A stretch of DNA of 50,317 nt from Apostichopus parvimensis (GCA_000934455.1 KN882922.1:73710-124026); one strand, 5' to 3'. Counted from the first letter of the stretch, positions 23,053 through 34,460 are shown. Translations and numbers: made by a program. The notes: generated by a model from the sequence alone, not told the origin.

Positions 23053-23968
23053 TCACGGAGCTGGGTGAACCCAGTCTCCCAGATTTCTGGCTGTTTGAGG
23101 GGCTGGAAGGGCTGTCATACATTCCCTGGCATGATGCCCATTTTGTCTACACCGGTAACACTGGACAGTTGATCTGTCTCTGGTGGTCTGTGGACGTTTT
23201 CCTCCAGACTGGACTCTCTCGAAATTGTCCATGCAGGCGGCAAGTTGAGTCTGTTGAACTTGAATACCCTGCACCACTTTCGTCTGGTTCAGCAAGGCAG
23301 TGGACAAAGTTTCCAAGGCCCCGCCAAATTCTGCTTCTGTCAACAAAATAGCAGCTGTTCGTCGTCCTGGACACCTTTTATGTAATGAGTCCTCGACTTC
23401 CATTTCGATTGCCCAGTGCCTCAGCTCTATGAATGTCACAAAGGGCTTTTCCTTTAACATACGCTTAATTTCTCTCTGCAGAGCTGTGTCTTTTAGGCCG
23501 TCCTGCAATTGTGGTTTGATAGTGTCCTTAGCATTTGGTGCACCAGAGAGTTGAGTATGCAAAGTCGGCTATAATTGTCTCCTCTTCCTTCTGAATACGG
23601 GTACAAATGGCAGGCATCACATTGCTGAGTGTTATTCTCTCCCTAAAAGTTTCTGTAAGGACTTTCAATTTCTTTATTGCATCCTTTTTGCATCTTTCCT
23701 CCCAATGCTTAAGCTCCTGTCCAGCTGCTCCTTCAAAGTGTGCTAGAGTGAAGTTAGCTGCACTTTCTCCCGTCAATTTTCTTAAGCGTATTGCAGCCTC
23801 TACATCTTCTTTAAAGTAAACAATAGACTCTGCTGGAGCACCCGTAAATGCTATCAACTTCTTCTCTTTTGGCAGAACATAAACAGTACCTTGTTGCGTT
23901 TCCCACAGGGAGGCTGTCAGTCTGTCCAGTAGCTCCTTCAGCTCCTCTAACGTCGTCATTGCATCCAC
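23053..23968 (-). pseudogene. Gypsy-like gag, frameshifted
   Basis: Two overlapping minus-strand frames (23528-23968 and 23053-23562) form one capsid-type gag with a frameshift near 23540. The first begins MDAMTTLEELKELLDRL and contains capsid-like sequence (FEGAAGQELKHWEERCKKDA). The second ends in a zinc knuckle CYRCRQNGHHAREC (C-X2-C-X4-H-X4-C), the RNA-binding nucleocapsid motif. Together with the integrase tail at 22268-22930 it is an internally deleted LTR element in an intron of gene 2. Confidence 0.75.
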
Positions 23969-24256
23969 CGCCCTTTATTTTACAAAGATTTCAAAAATTT
24001 ATTCTGACCCCAATCGTACTACCAAATAATTTACATGAATCCAAGCCTACTTGCAAAATTTGTTAACTGGCAAGGATACACCATCTTATTCAACAACTTC
24101 CTATCCTAATTTAGCCATGACCTACAAGCATTAATCTGCTTTTGTTTAACAGATACAGTTAGAGGAGTTTTTGTTACTGAATTGCTCGTCAAAATTATTT
24201 GTTTAATGTTTAATGATCTATTGATCCAGGCAAAACATGTTTCATTTTAATTCCAG

Positions 24257-24324
24257 TTAAGCAACTTAAAAGAACAGCAGTAAGAAAAGAAGATGAAGCC
24301 CCTCCAAGGAAAAAGAAGAGGGCA
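24257..24324 (+). CDS. Gene 2, basic nuclear-localisation-type exon
   Basis: 68 nt between TTTTAATTCCAG| and GCA|gtaagt. It completes a Val codon (G+TT) and ends in phase 0. The translation VKQLKRTAVRKEDEAPPRKK then KRA has the PPRKKKR pattern of a classical monopartite nuclear localisation signal, so a nuclear protein is likely. The exon lies just before the tandem segmental duplication, which starts in the following intron at about 24360, so it is not duplicated. Confidence 0.75.
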
Positions 24325-24596
24325 GTAAGTATTTTGTATTACTTTTGTGAGATCTAAGTAATTTATCCCTGGTTTATAATTAGTCTTCACACCTTTAATT
24401 TCTTATAATGAATCATATTTGTTCTCCAATGCTTCTGGCAGCCGACTATACCTTGATAATGATCCAAGTAAAATACTCTCAAAGGCACTTCAAACTGAGG
24501 TTCATTTCATCAATTGATGACACCTTATAATCATAAAAATAGCATAATAATACAACAAAATGCTTGAAGTATTTTGCAAGATAACCTAGATTACAT

Positions 24597-24912
24597 GATC
24601 ATTTCAAGTTTAAGAAAAACAAAAAATAAATTTGTGATGTAGTCCATGCATGACATACAGTAACAATATTACACAATGCACCCATCCAAAGGAAGCTACA
24701 GTTATAAACTGTTAATATGGGCCCTTCCACAGTAACATTGGGACGCTTTGGAAGAAATTTTAACATTTCAAGTGCAAATAGTCGCAACAATGTAATGATT
24801 CAGAGTTAACTTTCAAATAACAGTTCATCTCTTAATATTACAAAATTCAATTGGAAAAAACAGAAAATTTCAAAGTTCCCTGTAATGTACAAAATATGAA
24901 AATTAATAAGTT
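24597..24912. repeat. Block repeated on both sides of an assembly gap (left copy)
   Basis: 24597-24912 and 25047-25366 are almost identical to each other and to about 29138-29459 in unit 2. The left copy runs into a SINE head and the N gap; the right copy lacks the SINE. This is what two unmerged contig ends (haplotypes with and without a SINE) would give, although a true local duplication is possible. The open frames that appear in each copy are repeat-derived. Confidence 0.75.
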
Positions 24913-24996
24913 TGAGAGCGTGGTGGCCAATTGGCTAAGGCGTTGGACTCGTGATCCAAGGATTGCTGGTTCGATTCCTGCCTAGTTCATTACGTT
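24913..24996 (+). mobile_element. tRNA-derived SINE head
   Basis: Internal pol III promoter boxes: A box TGGCCAATTGGC and a perfect B box GGTTCGATTCC at 24968-24978. An anticodon-like stem-loop TTGGA-CTCGTGA-TCCAA lies between them. The acceptor stem does not pair well and no intact tRNA fold is evident, so it is called a SINE head rather than a tRNA gene. The body runs into the N gap at 24997. The equivalent place in unit 2 and in the right-hand block is empty. Confidence 0.65.
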
Positions 24997-25046
24997 NNNN
25001 NNNNNNNNNNNNNNNNNNNNNNNNNNNNNNNNNNNNNNNNNNNNNN
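24997..25046. other. Assembly gap (50 N)
   Basis: A 50-N spacer, probably a fixed-size scaffold gap. It joins two copies of the same block of about 320 bp. Confidence 0.99.
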
Positions 25047-25766
25047 TGATCATTTCAAGTTTAAGAAAAACAAAAAATAAATTTGTGATGTAGTCCATGC
25101 ATGACATACAGTAACAATATTACACAATGCACCCATCCAAATGAAGCTACAGTTAAAAACTGTTAATATGGGCCCTTCCAGAGTAACATTGGGACGCTTT
25201 GGAAGAAATTTTAACATTTCAAGTGCAAATAGTAGCAGCAATGTAATGATTCAGAGTTAACTTTCAAATAACAGTTCAGCTCTTAATATTACAAAATTCA
25301 TTTGGAAAAAACAGAAAATTTCAAATTTCCCTGTAATGTACAAAATATGAAAATTAATAAGTTGGGAACAGCGCGATGCTAAAAAGGACATCTTTTTTTC
25401 CTTGTAGGTAATGCTAAAACTCTGTGAACTTATAAACCTTTTGCTGTTTAAGCTCTTTGAATGCATTTAATAGAATAACATTCCAGTGAAAAGTTATAAG
25501 AAAAAACATAAATTAATGATACATATGATGTCATGAACAAATGACAGTATGGAAACAGCATGACGGTAACAGTATGACCAAAGACTTATGACATGATAGG
25601 GGTATGCAACATAAAGAGGTTATGTACCACAGCTGAAATATTAATGCTTCAGGTTAGAGTACATATATGACTATTGTAGAATGTCTTTACATAGAATATT
25701 TGTGTTGGTGTAAACATTTGTGTCTTAAAGAAATATTTGGAAACAATGCCATTCAATTAATTCATC

Positions 25767-26615
25767 TCAATTTTTAGGTAAAATACTGATAAATGTCTTT
25801 ATCTTTCCCTTGTGTGCTTCTGCATACTTAATTACATTGCAGTTGGAACCTGAGCGTATTTCATCCGTGTAAATAGTGATAAATAGAGTCGATAGAGGAC
25901 CCCCTTGAGGAACCCCAATTTTAATATCTGATTTAGAGGAAAATCCCTTCTGTAATATCACTTGCCCTAAGTTGCCTAGACCAGTCTTGTATGAAGTTTG
26001 CAAGCCAGTCAATAAGCCACAGTTCTTCAATAAAGCTACATAGGTCTTGAATTAAGCGATTAGGCAAGACTGTGTTAACACTAACAGTGCTTGAAAAATC
26101 TAAGAAAAGGACTTTTGATAATGTTGTTTCCTTCTGATTAAGCCCCTAACTATTTCATGTACAAGAGTAAGTACGGCATCAGTGCATAAACACCATTTTT
26201 GTAGGCAATATTTATATATTTATATCGCCATTTTCGATGATAAACTGCACTATATATGGGAGTAGAATTTTTGCATGCAATTAATCCCAATACTTGAAAT
26301 GTCTATAGGTCTGTAATTATTGACAGAAGTGGGATTACCTGTTTTGCGCAAGGTGTCGTTTCCAGGAATATGGAATATAAGACTTTCATTTATACTTCTG
26401 TTAAATATTGTTGCAAATATACTTGACAGTTCCATCAGGTACGTACCTGTACAAGTCTCTTCATCAATTGCATCAGGAATTGCAGGGTTGGAGATTGTGG
26501 GGGGGGGGGGGATGCGGGTTGTCATTGGAGAAATCATGAGGTACAGTAGGTCTCGTTCTGAGTGATAGGATTGACTTTCTAGATTAAGATCATACTGAAT
26601 TTCTTTTTGTTTCAT
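25767..26615 (-). pseudogene. Decayed LINE reverse transcriptase, copy in unit 1
   Basis: Minus-strand frames contain NPTSVNNYRPIDISSI (the conserved 'NYRPIS' entry to LINE RT), SSIFATIFNRSINESL before it, and further on IGVPQGGPLSTLFITIYTDE with KYAEA where an intact RT has the catalytic YADD. Stops and frameshifts abound. The same insertion is in unit 2 at 29941-31205, so it predates the duplication. Clade uncertain (CR1/L2/jockey-like). Confidence 0.75.
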
Positions 26616-26784
26616 AGCTTTATGGGAGGGTACATTATTACAAGCTCAAATGAGTTTCCTTATACTCTACCTTTTCGTACTTGAGTTATACAAGTTTACT
26701 GTTTTTTTTTTTTGGATTTGAATTTTTAAAGACTGTTAACAACCAAGACAAATCTGCCTCCCCCTTTTTCTTGCATCATTCAAG

Positions 26785-26842
26785 GGATCAGATAAACACC
26801 TCTCAGACCAAGGAAGAAAGATGTCAGAGGAAACACTTCCAG
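26785..26842 (+). CDS. Gene 2, cassette exon E, copy 1
   Basis: 58 nt after a strong polypyrimidine acceptor (CTTGCATCATTCAAG|) and before CAG|gtgaga, phase 0 in and one base out. Reads GSDKHLSDQGRKMSEETLP plus the first base of a Gly codon. A longer open frame runs across this region in another frame (TVNNQDKSASPFF...), but only the frame given here joins both neighbours. Basic/acidic linker without a domain. Paired with exon 27492-27550 it forms a 117-nt phase-0 cassette that is duplicated at 31488/32204. Confidence 0.7.
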
Positions 26843-27491
26843 GTGAGATGTATATTCATCAGTATCAATTTACACCTTGTGCTTTGGCCTTGTAGCCATT
26901 AATGAGAAATCTTTCAGTGTGTCATTAGCTTTGCTTGGGTTCCTTTTAGAAGGTAGGTTGAGCAACCATGTTAGGGGCTTACTACTGGACTAATAAACCT
27001 GGGAGCTAAAGTTAAATGCTGTAGAGAACTGGTGGGCAACATTGTGGCCAGGAAGTTGCGTGCGACCCTTGTGGATTGTTCTGTGGCTCGTGAGGGTTTC
27101 AAACTTTAAATGGGGGTATATGGAGCCCTGTAATATCAGAGCATTGTTTTATTCAAACTTAAACCAACTGAAGCAATGAATTCACTGAGTGACCCAAAGG
27201 AAAAATATGTAAAGTTTGGCAGTTTAGTTATTGACCTATTTGTGATAGGCTATTCCAACATAACAGATGGACAATGCATGTGTAGAACTGTTTCATCTTT
27301 TCTTTCTTGTATAGGGTAGCATTTCCATTTTTGTAGTGAGGGCTGGAACATCTTAAAGTGTTGCTGCCTGCAGATTTTGTCAAGCTTTCAATGTGGCCTA
27401 CTAGATAAATTTTGTTTAAATTAAAGAGATGTTGATTTGATGAAGTGTGTTTTGAGAAGAAACACTTAATTTATTTATTTTTACTTTTCAG

Positions 27492-27550
27492 GAACATCTG
27501 GATCTGCTGGAAAGTCTGGCAGAGGCAAAACATCAGCTGGAAAAACAAAG
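27492..27550 (+). CDS. Gene 2, cassette exon F, copy 1
   Basis: 59 nt between TTTTTACTTTTCAG| and AAG|gtagat, closing the Gly codon and ending in phase 0. Reads TSGSAGKSGRGKTSAGKTK: a Gly/Ser/Lys repeat with TSxGK-type units, reminiscent of flexible DNA- or RNA-contacting tails. The donor gtagat is weaker than the others. Confidence 0.7.
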
Positions 27551-28681
27551 GTAGATTTAGTTTAGGAATTATGTCTCATTGGAAGGATAGGTTTAGTAAT
27601 TGCAATATGACAGATCAACAATTGTTGCTAAAATCCTTTTATGTTTAGTAGTGTCTTGACATATTGAGGATTGTGTATTTACAGTGTGAAACAATAGACA
27701 AACCATAGTGCTGGGCAGTAAATGAAATGGACTGCGCCATTATAAGGGATGGGGAGTTGCACTTAGATTTGTTAAATGAATGACAACAGGTGAACACCAG
27801 GGGTTGATAGTGATCAGTTTATTATCGTAGATCAACACTCAAAAAAGAAGAAGAAAGAAACAGCTTGAGGCCGTAATAATCACACATCACTACATCAAAC
27901 CAGGGATCAGGTGAATCTCTACCACAACGGATGTACCATGAAGGCCATTAAATAAGACCAATCATACTTCTAGGCAGTTAGGAGAGAGCCACTTCATAAC
28001 ATTTTCAACAACAGCAATTAGTGCATCTTCTCTTAAAGGATGATTCAGTGTTGAAGTCTCAAACACTGTTTTATCCTGTCAGGTCAGTTTCTGCCGTGCA
28101 TTCACTATGTCAGTAAATAATAGTACGTTCGGTTTGATCCGAATTGATCAAGCATTAACGGTATCAAATGTGTGATTGATTTACGGCAAATTTGTAATGG
28201 CTTGCTGGTCCAAAATAAACAAGTTTATAACTTTAACAATGGCATTGTGGACAGGAGAAATAACTTGACTTAACTTAATAACTATTTAGTTTAAGTTAGT
28301 CGTGGGTGCGTGAAGGGCAGGGGAAGGCAAAATATATATAACTTTCACTCATTTACCTCAAGTTGGAGAGTAAATTAATTGCTCTAACCGTAATGGTAAT
28401 GAAAAACTGGCAATCCCAATGAAACATATAGGGACTTGCTTGAAAGGCAAATACGCAGACCCAAAGATTATCATTGTTATTTGCATCTAATACAATATTA
28501 ATCTTTGCAGTGATTCATAGTTGACATTAACATGGAAAATTCTCTAACACACTTTCCTTCTTATAGATTTTGTTTGTAGTGTGAAAGACATTTCTGCTAC
28601 ATTTTTGCATCTAAAAGCCAAATGTTAGCAAGTGTTGTTTTAACCAGATAAGTCAAAGTTTTAAGTAATTCTTTTTGTCAA

Positions 28682-28770
28682 CAGCATAGGTGTAAATATA
28701 AGCTAGGCTTGCTTCATTATTGATATTATTCATAACAAAACAAAAGTCATTAAGCCTACACCTATGCTTT
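28682..28770. repeat. Imperfect hairpin block in duplicated intron
   Basis: GCATAGGTGTA near the start is answered by TACACCTATGC at the end, with AGGCTT/AAGCCT inside. Copies are present at about 33388-33480 and, decayed, at about 48983-49075, so the hairpin predates the duplications. It may be a small MITE. Confidence 0.5.
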
Positions 28771-29940
28771 TATCGTACACTTTCGGGACATTTCGAGGTA
28801 TACACGTAAAGATTTGATATAACCCATTTAAATTGGATGACAATATGTTCTTGTGAGGGGCAGTGAATCTGCTGGATTACAAACTGAATTAATCCCTGGT
28901 AATTTATCCCTGGTTTATACTTAGTCTTCACACCTTTAATTTCTTATAATGAATCATATTTGTTCTCCAGTGCTTCTGGCAGCCTACTATTCCTTGATAA
29001 TGATCCAAGTAAAATACTCTCAAAGGCACTTCAAACTGAGGTTCATTTCATCAATTGATGACACCTTATAATCATAAAAATAGCATAATAATACAACAAA
29101 ATGCTTGAATTATTTTGCAAAATAACCTAGATTACATGATCAATTCAAGTTTAAGAAAAACAAAAAATAAATTTGTGATGTAGTCCATGCATGACATACA
29201 GTAACAATATTACACAATGCACCCATCCAAATGAAGCTACAGTTATAAACTGTTAATATGGGCAATTCTACAGTAACATTGGGACGCTTTGGAAGAAATT
29301 TTAACATTTCAAGTGCAAATAGTCGCAACAATGTAATGATTCTTAGTTAATGAGTTAACTTTCAAATAACAGTTCATCTCTTAATATTACAAATTTCATT
29401 TGGAAAAAACATAAAATTTCAAAGTTCCCTGTAATTTACAAAATATGAAAATTAATAAGTTGGGAACAGCGTGATACTAAAAAGGACATCATTTTTTTCC
29501 TTGTTGGTGATGCTAAAACTCTGTGAACTTATAAACCTTTTGCTGTTTAAGCTCTTTGAATGCATTTACAGTAATAGAATCTTAACTATAACATTCCAGT
29601 GAAAGTTATAAAAAAATAATAAATTAATGATACATATGATGTCATAAACAAATGACAGTATGGGAACAGCAAGACGGTAACAGTATGACCAAAGATATAT
29701 GACGTGATAGGGGTGTGCAACGTAAAGGAGGTTAGTACCACAGCTGAAATATTAATGCTTCAGGGTAGAATACATATGAGTAATGTAGAATGTCTTTACA
29801 TATAATATTTGTGTTGGTGTGGTGTGTGTGCGTTGGTGTAAAATTTTGTGTCTTAAAGAAATATTTGGAAACAATGCCATTCAATTAATTCATCTCATTC
29901 ATCAGGTAAAATACTGATAATTGTCTTTATCTTTCCCTTG

Positions 29941-31205
29941 TGTGCTTTTTCTAATATTGCAAGAAACGGGGGTACCTTTTGCATACTTAATTACATTGCA
30001 GTTGGAACCTGAGCGTATTTCATCCGTGTAAATGGTGAAAAGTACAGCCGATAGAGGCCGGCCTCTTGATGGAATGCCAATTTTAATATCTGATTCAGAG
30101 GAAGAATGGAAAATCCCTTCTGTAATTTCACTTGCCCTAAGTTGCCTAGAAACCAGTCTTGTAGGTAGTTTGCAAGCCAGTCAATAAGCCACAGTTCTTC
30201 AATAAAGCTACATAGGTCTTGAATTAAGCGATTAGGCAAGACCGTGTTAACAGTGCTTGAAAATCTAAGAAAAGGATTTTTGATAATGTTGTTTCCTTCT
30301 GATTAAGCCCCTTACTATTTCATGTACAAGAGTAAGTACGGCATCAGTGCATAAACACCATTTTTGTAGGCAATATTTATATATTTATATCGTCATTTTC
30401 GATGATAAATTGCATTAAATATGGGAGAAGAATTTTCTGCATGCAATTAATCCCAATACTTGAAAATTCTATAGGTCTGTAGTCATTGACAGAAGTGGGA
30501 TTACCTGTTTTGCGCATGGTGTCGTTTCCAGGAATATGGAATAAGACTTTCATTTATACTTCTGTTAAATATTGTTGCAAATATACTTGACAGTTCCTTG
30601 GAACAATACTTGAAAACCCACCACAAGATGTTGATATCTGAGGCAGTTCCATGTTTAATAAGACTAAAATATTTCTTAACTTCCTCCTTTTCTAACACTG
30701 CAAGTAATCATTAATTCTTTCTGGTAGGATCATATTTACATTCTTAATACCAGCAATGTTAAAACTTCCAAAATGTTCATTTAACTCAACTCCAAGTTCA
30801 CTTGATATAATATTTTATGATGATCTCCGGGTCTGCTTATGTACAGTATGTACTTTAGATCCTTCTGCATGCAGGAACTCGCGAAGAAGCCATCATTGGC
30901 TTATCAAAGCCGCAAGCTGACCGAAGTCAGTCTCTTAGATTCATATTTAACGTCCATGATTAGGAATTGTCAATTGTCAACAACTCTGTAACTGGATGGC
31001 ATACATTATCTTGTAGTGACTCGAACTCGGGACCTTATGATTGTAAGGCACCGGCATTAACCACTGAGCTAACACTCGGATTTTAATAGACTCCACAGAG
31101 AATTTGAATTTGATGTTCTATTTTGTGCACATGCTTATTGACTTCTCTTTGTAATCTGTTTCTCTTTTTTGCTGTATCACCAGTTTGATTTGCTTGATCA
31201 TTTTC
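29941..31205 (-). pseudogene. Decayed LINE reverse transcriptase, copy in unit 2
   Basis: Same insertion as in unit 1, with more of the 5' part kept: EEVKKYFSLIKHGTASDINI lies upstream of SSIFATIFNRSINESL, as expected for the linker into RT domain 0. Further frames at 29991-30239 show the thumb-side part. Interrupted by a SINE at about 30990-31081. Dead. Confidence 0.7.
30990..31081 (-). mobile_element. tRNA-derived SINE head, minus strand
   Basis: On the minus strand an A box TTAGCTCAGTGG and a B-box-like GAGTTCGAGTC are spaced as in tRNA genes, beginning TCCGAGTGTTAGCTCAG. It is found only in unit 2 and sits inside the old LINE. A functional tRNA is unlikely because the anticodon arm does not pair cleanly. 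Confidence 0.6.
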
Positions 31206-31487
31206 ATCAATGATTACATCAGGAACTACAGGGCTGGCGATTGTGGGGGTGGGGGTGGGGTGGGGGTAGTCATTGTAGAAATCATGAGGTACAGTAGGTC
31301 TCGTTTTGAGTGATAGGATTGACTTTCTAGATTAAGATCATACTTTCTTTTTGTTTCATAGCTTAAATGTGAGGGTACATTATAGTACAAGCACAAATGA
31401 GTTTCCTTATACTCTACCTTTTCGTACTTTAAAGACTGTTAACAACCAAGACAAATCTGCCTCCCCCTTTTTCTTGCCTTATTCAAG

Positions 31488-31545
31488 GGATCAGATAAAC
31501 CCTTCTCAGACAAAGGAAGAAAGATGTCAGAGGAAACACTTCCAG
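31488..31545 (+). CDS. Gene 2, cassette exon E, copy 2
   Basis: 58 nt with the same acceptor and donor context as 26785-26842. Reads GSDKPFSDKGRKMSEETLP plus one base. It differs from copy 1 at three bases, and all three change the residue (H to P, L to F, Q to K). Phase 0 in, phase 1 out, so it can be spliced after exon 27550 without breaking the frame. Confidence 0.7.
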
Positions 31546-32203
31546 GTGAGATGTTTATTCATAAGTATTAATTTACACCTTGAGCTTTGGCCTTTTAGCC
31601 ATTAATGAGAAATCTTTCAGTGTGTCATTAGCTTTGCTTGGGTTCCTTTTAGAAGGTAGGTTGAGCAACAATGTTAGGGGCTTACTACTGGACTAATAAA
31701 CCTGGGAGCTAAAGTTAAATGCTGTAGAGAACTGGTGGGCAACAGTGTGGCCAGCAAGTTGCGACCCTTGTGAAATGTTCTGTGGCTCCTGAGGGTTTCA
31801 AACTTTAAATGGGGGTATATGGAGCCCTGTAATATCAGAGCATTGTTTTATTCAAACATAAATCAACTGAAGCAATGAATTCACTGAGTGACCCAAAGGA
31901 ATAATATGTAAAGTTTGGAAGTTTAGTTATTGACCTATTTGTGATAGGCTATTCCAACATAGCATATAGACAATGCATGTGAAGAACTGTTTCATCTTTT
32001 CTTTCTTGTATAAGGGTAGCATTTCCATTTTTGTAGTGAGGGCTGGTACATTTAAACACGTTGCTGCCTGCAGGTTTTGTCTAGCTTTCAATGTGGCCGG
32101 CTAGATAAATTTTGTGTCCACTCTTGTTTAAATTAAAGAGATGTTAATATGATGAAGTGTGTTTTGAGAGGAAACACTTAATTTATTTATTTTTACTTTT
32201 CAG

Positions 32204-32262
32204 GAACATCTGGATCTGCTGGAAAGTCTGGCAGAGGCAAAAAATCATCTGGAAAAACAAAG
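32204..32262 (+). CDS. Gene 2, cassette exon F, copy 2
   Basis: 59 nt between TTTTTACTTTTCAG| and AAG|gtagat. Reads TSGSAGKSGRGKKSSGKTK. It differs from copy 1 at two bases, both changing residues (T to K, A to S). Ends in phase 0, compatible with exon 42319 across an intron of about 10 kb that now contains the LTR element. Confidence 0.7.
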
Positions 32263-33608
32263 GTAGATTTAGTTTAGGAATTATTACCTATTGAAAGGAT
32301 AGGTTTAGTAAATTTCAATATGGCAGACCAACAATTGTTGCTAAAATCCTTTTATGTTTAGTAGTGTCTTGACATATTGAGGATTGTGTATTTACAGTGT
32401 GAAACAATAGACAAACCATAGTGGCAACATGCTGGGCAGTAAATGAAATGGACTGCACCATTATAAGGGATGGGGAGTTGCACTTAGATTTGTTAAACGA
32501 ATGACAACAGGTGAACACCAGGCGTTGATAGTGATCAGTTTATTATCGTAGATCAACACTCAAAAAAGAAGAAGAAAGAAACAGCTTGAGGCCGTAATAA
32601 TCACACATCACTACATCAAACCAGGGATCAGGTGAATCTCTACCACAACGGATGTACCATGAAGGCCATTAAATAAGACCAATCATACTTCTAGGCAGTT
32701 AGGAGAGAGCCACTTCATAACATTTTCAACAACAAAGGATGATTCAGTGTTTGAAGTCTCAAACACTGTTTTATCCTGTCAGGTCAGTTTCTGCCGTGCA
32801 TTCACTATGTCAGTAAATAATAGTACGTCCGGTTTGATCCGAATTGATCAAGCATTAACGGTATCAAATGTGTGATTGATTTACAGCAAATTTGTAATGT
32901 CTTGCTGTTCCAAAATAAACAGTTTCCAACTTTAACAATGGCATTGTGGACAGGAGAAATAACTTGACTTAACTTAATAACTATTTAGTTTAAGTTAGTC
33001 GTGGGTGCGTGAATGGCAGGGAAAGGCTAAATATATATAACTTTCACTCCTTTACCTCAAGTTGGAGAGAAAATAATTGCTCCAATCATAATGGTAATGA
33101 ATGGCAATCCCAATGAAACATATAGGGACTTGCTTGAAAGGCAAATACGCAGACCAAAAGATCATCATTGTTATTTGCATCTAATACAATATTAATCTTT
33201 GCAGTGATTCATAGTTTACATTAACATGGAAAATTCTCTAACACGCTTTCCTTCTTATAGATTTTGTTTGTAGTGTCAAAGACATTTCTGCTATATTTTT
33301 GCATCTAAAAGCCAAATGTTAGCAACTGATAAAAAATTGTTGTTTTAACCAGATAAGTCAAAGTTCTAAGTAATTCTTTTTTTCAACAGCATAGGTGTAA
33401 ATATAAGCTTAGCTAGGCTTGCTACATTATTGATATTATTCATAACAAAACAAAAGTCATTAAGCCTACACCTATGCTTTTATCGTACACTTTTGGGACA
33501 TTTCGAGGTACAGTATGTAAAGATTTGATATGACCCATTTAAATGGAATGACAATATGTTCTTGTGAGGGGCTGTGAATCTGCTGGATTACAAACTGAAT
33601 CAAAGTAC

Positions 33609-33612
33609 AATA
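33609..33612. repeat. Target-site duplication AATA of the LTR element (left)
   Basis: AATA immediately precedes TGTTGCC here and recurs at 42225-42228 right after the other LTR. The third partial copy of the host segment (about 49200-49225, CAAAGTACAATATTCAATC) shows the uninterrupted site, confirming the insertion point. Confidence 0.8.
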
Positions 33613-34460
33613 TGTTGCCCCCGGGTTAGAGGAATTCCGGGGTGGTTCGCTTTAGGGCTGCAGAAAGGAGACGGAGAACATATGATGCAGACAGCTCAAT
33701 TGGCAGAATAGCAAGCAAATTTTATTATTAGATTAACTGGCAGTAATTTAGCTTATATAAAACACAATTAATACGACAACATTGATTCTGGAATATTGAT
33801 CTAGGGAAAATCCCCTAATTATGAAACAAAATCGGTGGCGCCCTTCAAGTAATTAAATACAATAACCATGCTGTGACTTCATACACGATAGGTCTGGGCC
33901 TACGTTAGACAGTCAACGAACAGCGAGCCTAGCTTAATAACAGTTCAAATTTACTGATGAAATACACTAATTACCCTACTTGAATTACAAAGCCTAATTG
34001 ATTGTTTATATTACCCCACAGATCACAAGTCATGCAACATACGAACCTTAAATGATGGATTTAATGACAAATAAGTGCTACTCACTGACCTAACATACAA
34101 TATTATACGTGATATTCTGTGACATCGTTGCACGAGTGGTAACATATTTTAATCTTGTAAAATCCCATCGATTCCCTTAACATCATCAACCCAGACTTAA
34201 TCAATCAAAACTAGAGGTTTTTTTTATACAACTGGTTGAAGTTTTGGTGTTTAACATTTAATAATTTGTGTAAACTTACCTGCAGAAAGGAGACAGAGAA
34301 CATATGATGCAGACAGCTCAATTGGCAGAATAGCAAGCGCCTGTGAACGTACGTTCCTACATAGGCATGCATGTACACATTTAGTGTGTGTTTAGGTGCA
34401 TGTAATTTCTGTGGAAAGCCAATTTGATAATTTTCTAGTGGCCTATTTTTCCGCCCAACA
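33613..34460 (-). repeat. 3' LTR
   Basis: Begins TGTTGCCCCCGGG and ends CCGCCCAACA on the plus strand. It matches 41354-42224 almost throughout, with scattered substitutions and a few small indels (a block of about 25 bp at 41705 is missing here; about 10 bp near 34236 are extra). It contains two copies of a 59-bp direct repeat (33658-33716 and 34280-34338). Confidence 0.95.
33658..34279 (-). other. Candidate intron inside the 3' LTR
   Basis: On the minus strand the first 59-bp repeat ends CTGCAG and is followed at once by GTAAGT (34279-34274), a consensus donor. The second repeat ends TCCTTTCTGCAG at 33658, a strong polypyrimidine acceptor. Removal of 622 nt would leave exactly one repeat copy. 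The same structure is present in the 5' LTR (41399-42041). Splicing itself is an inference. Confidence 0.5.

Larger units (their letters stand above)
24360..28889. repeat. Segmental tandem duplication, unit 1
   Basis: Intronic and exonic sequence from ATTTATCCCTGGTTTATA onward is repeated at 28901-33599 with high similarity over more than 4 kb, including two coding exons, a decayed LINE and flanking introns. Unit 1 differs by an extra SINE, an N gap with a local duplicated block, and lack of about 600 bp of LINE sequence present in unit 2. Homology stops after AAACTGAAT at 28889, where unit 2 continues into sequence shared with 42229 onward. Confidence 0.9.
28901..33599. repeat. Segmental tandem duplication, unit 2
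   Basis: Second copy of unit 1 carrying exons E and F. It retains about 600 bp of the old LINE missing from unit 1 and a minus-strand SINE inside that LINE. Its right end is interrupted by the LTR element at 33613 and continues after it at 42229. Confidence 0.9.

Noticed and set aside
24913-24996. Functional tRNA gene (anticodon arm suggests CGT)
   Set aside because: The B box is perfect but the acceptor stem does not pair and the sequence is insertion-like; it is better explained as a SINE head.
26681-26902. Longer open frame (73 codons, TVNNQDKSASPFF...) over gene-2 exon E
   Set aside because: Its phase does not join exon F or the NLS exon. The shorter frame after the CATTCAAG acceptor fits both. 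The same applies to 31351-31605.
24599-29331. A 63-codon minus-strand frame found three times
   Set aside because: Its three occurrences follow from the repeated block and the segmental duplication. It overlaps no recognisable motif, so conservation is not evidence of coding.
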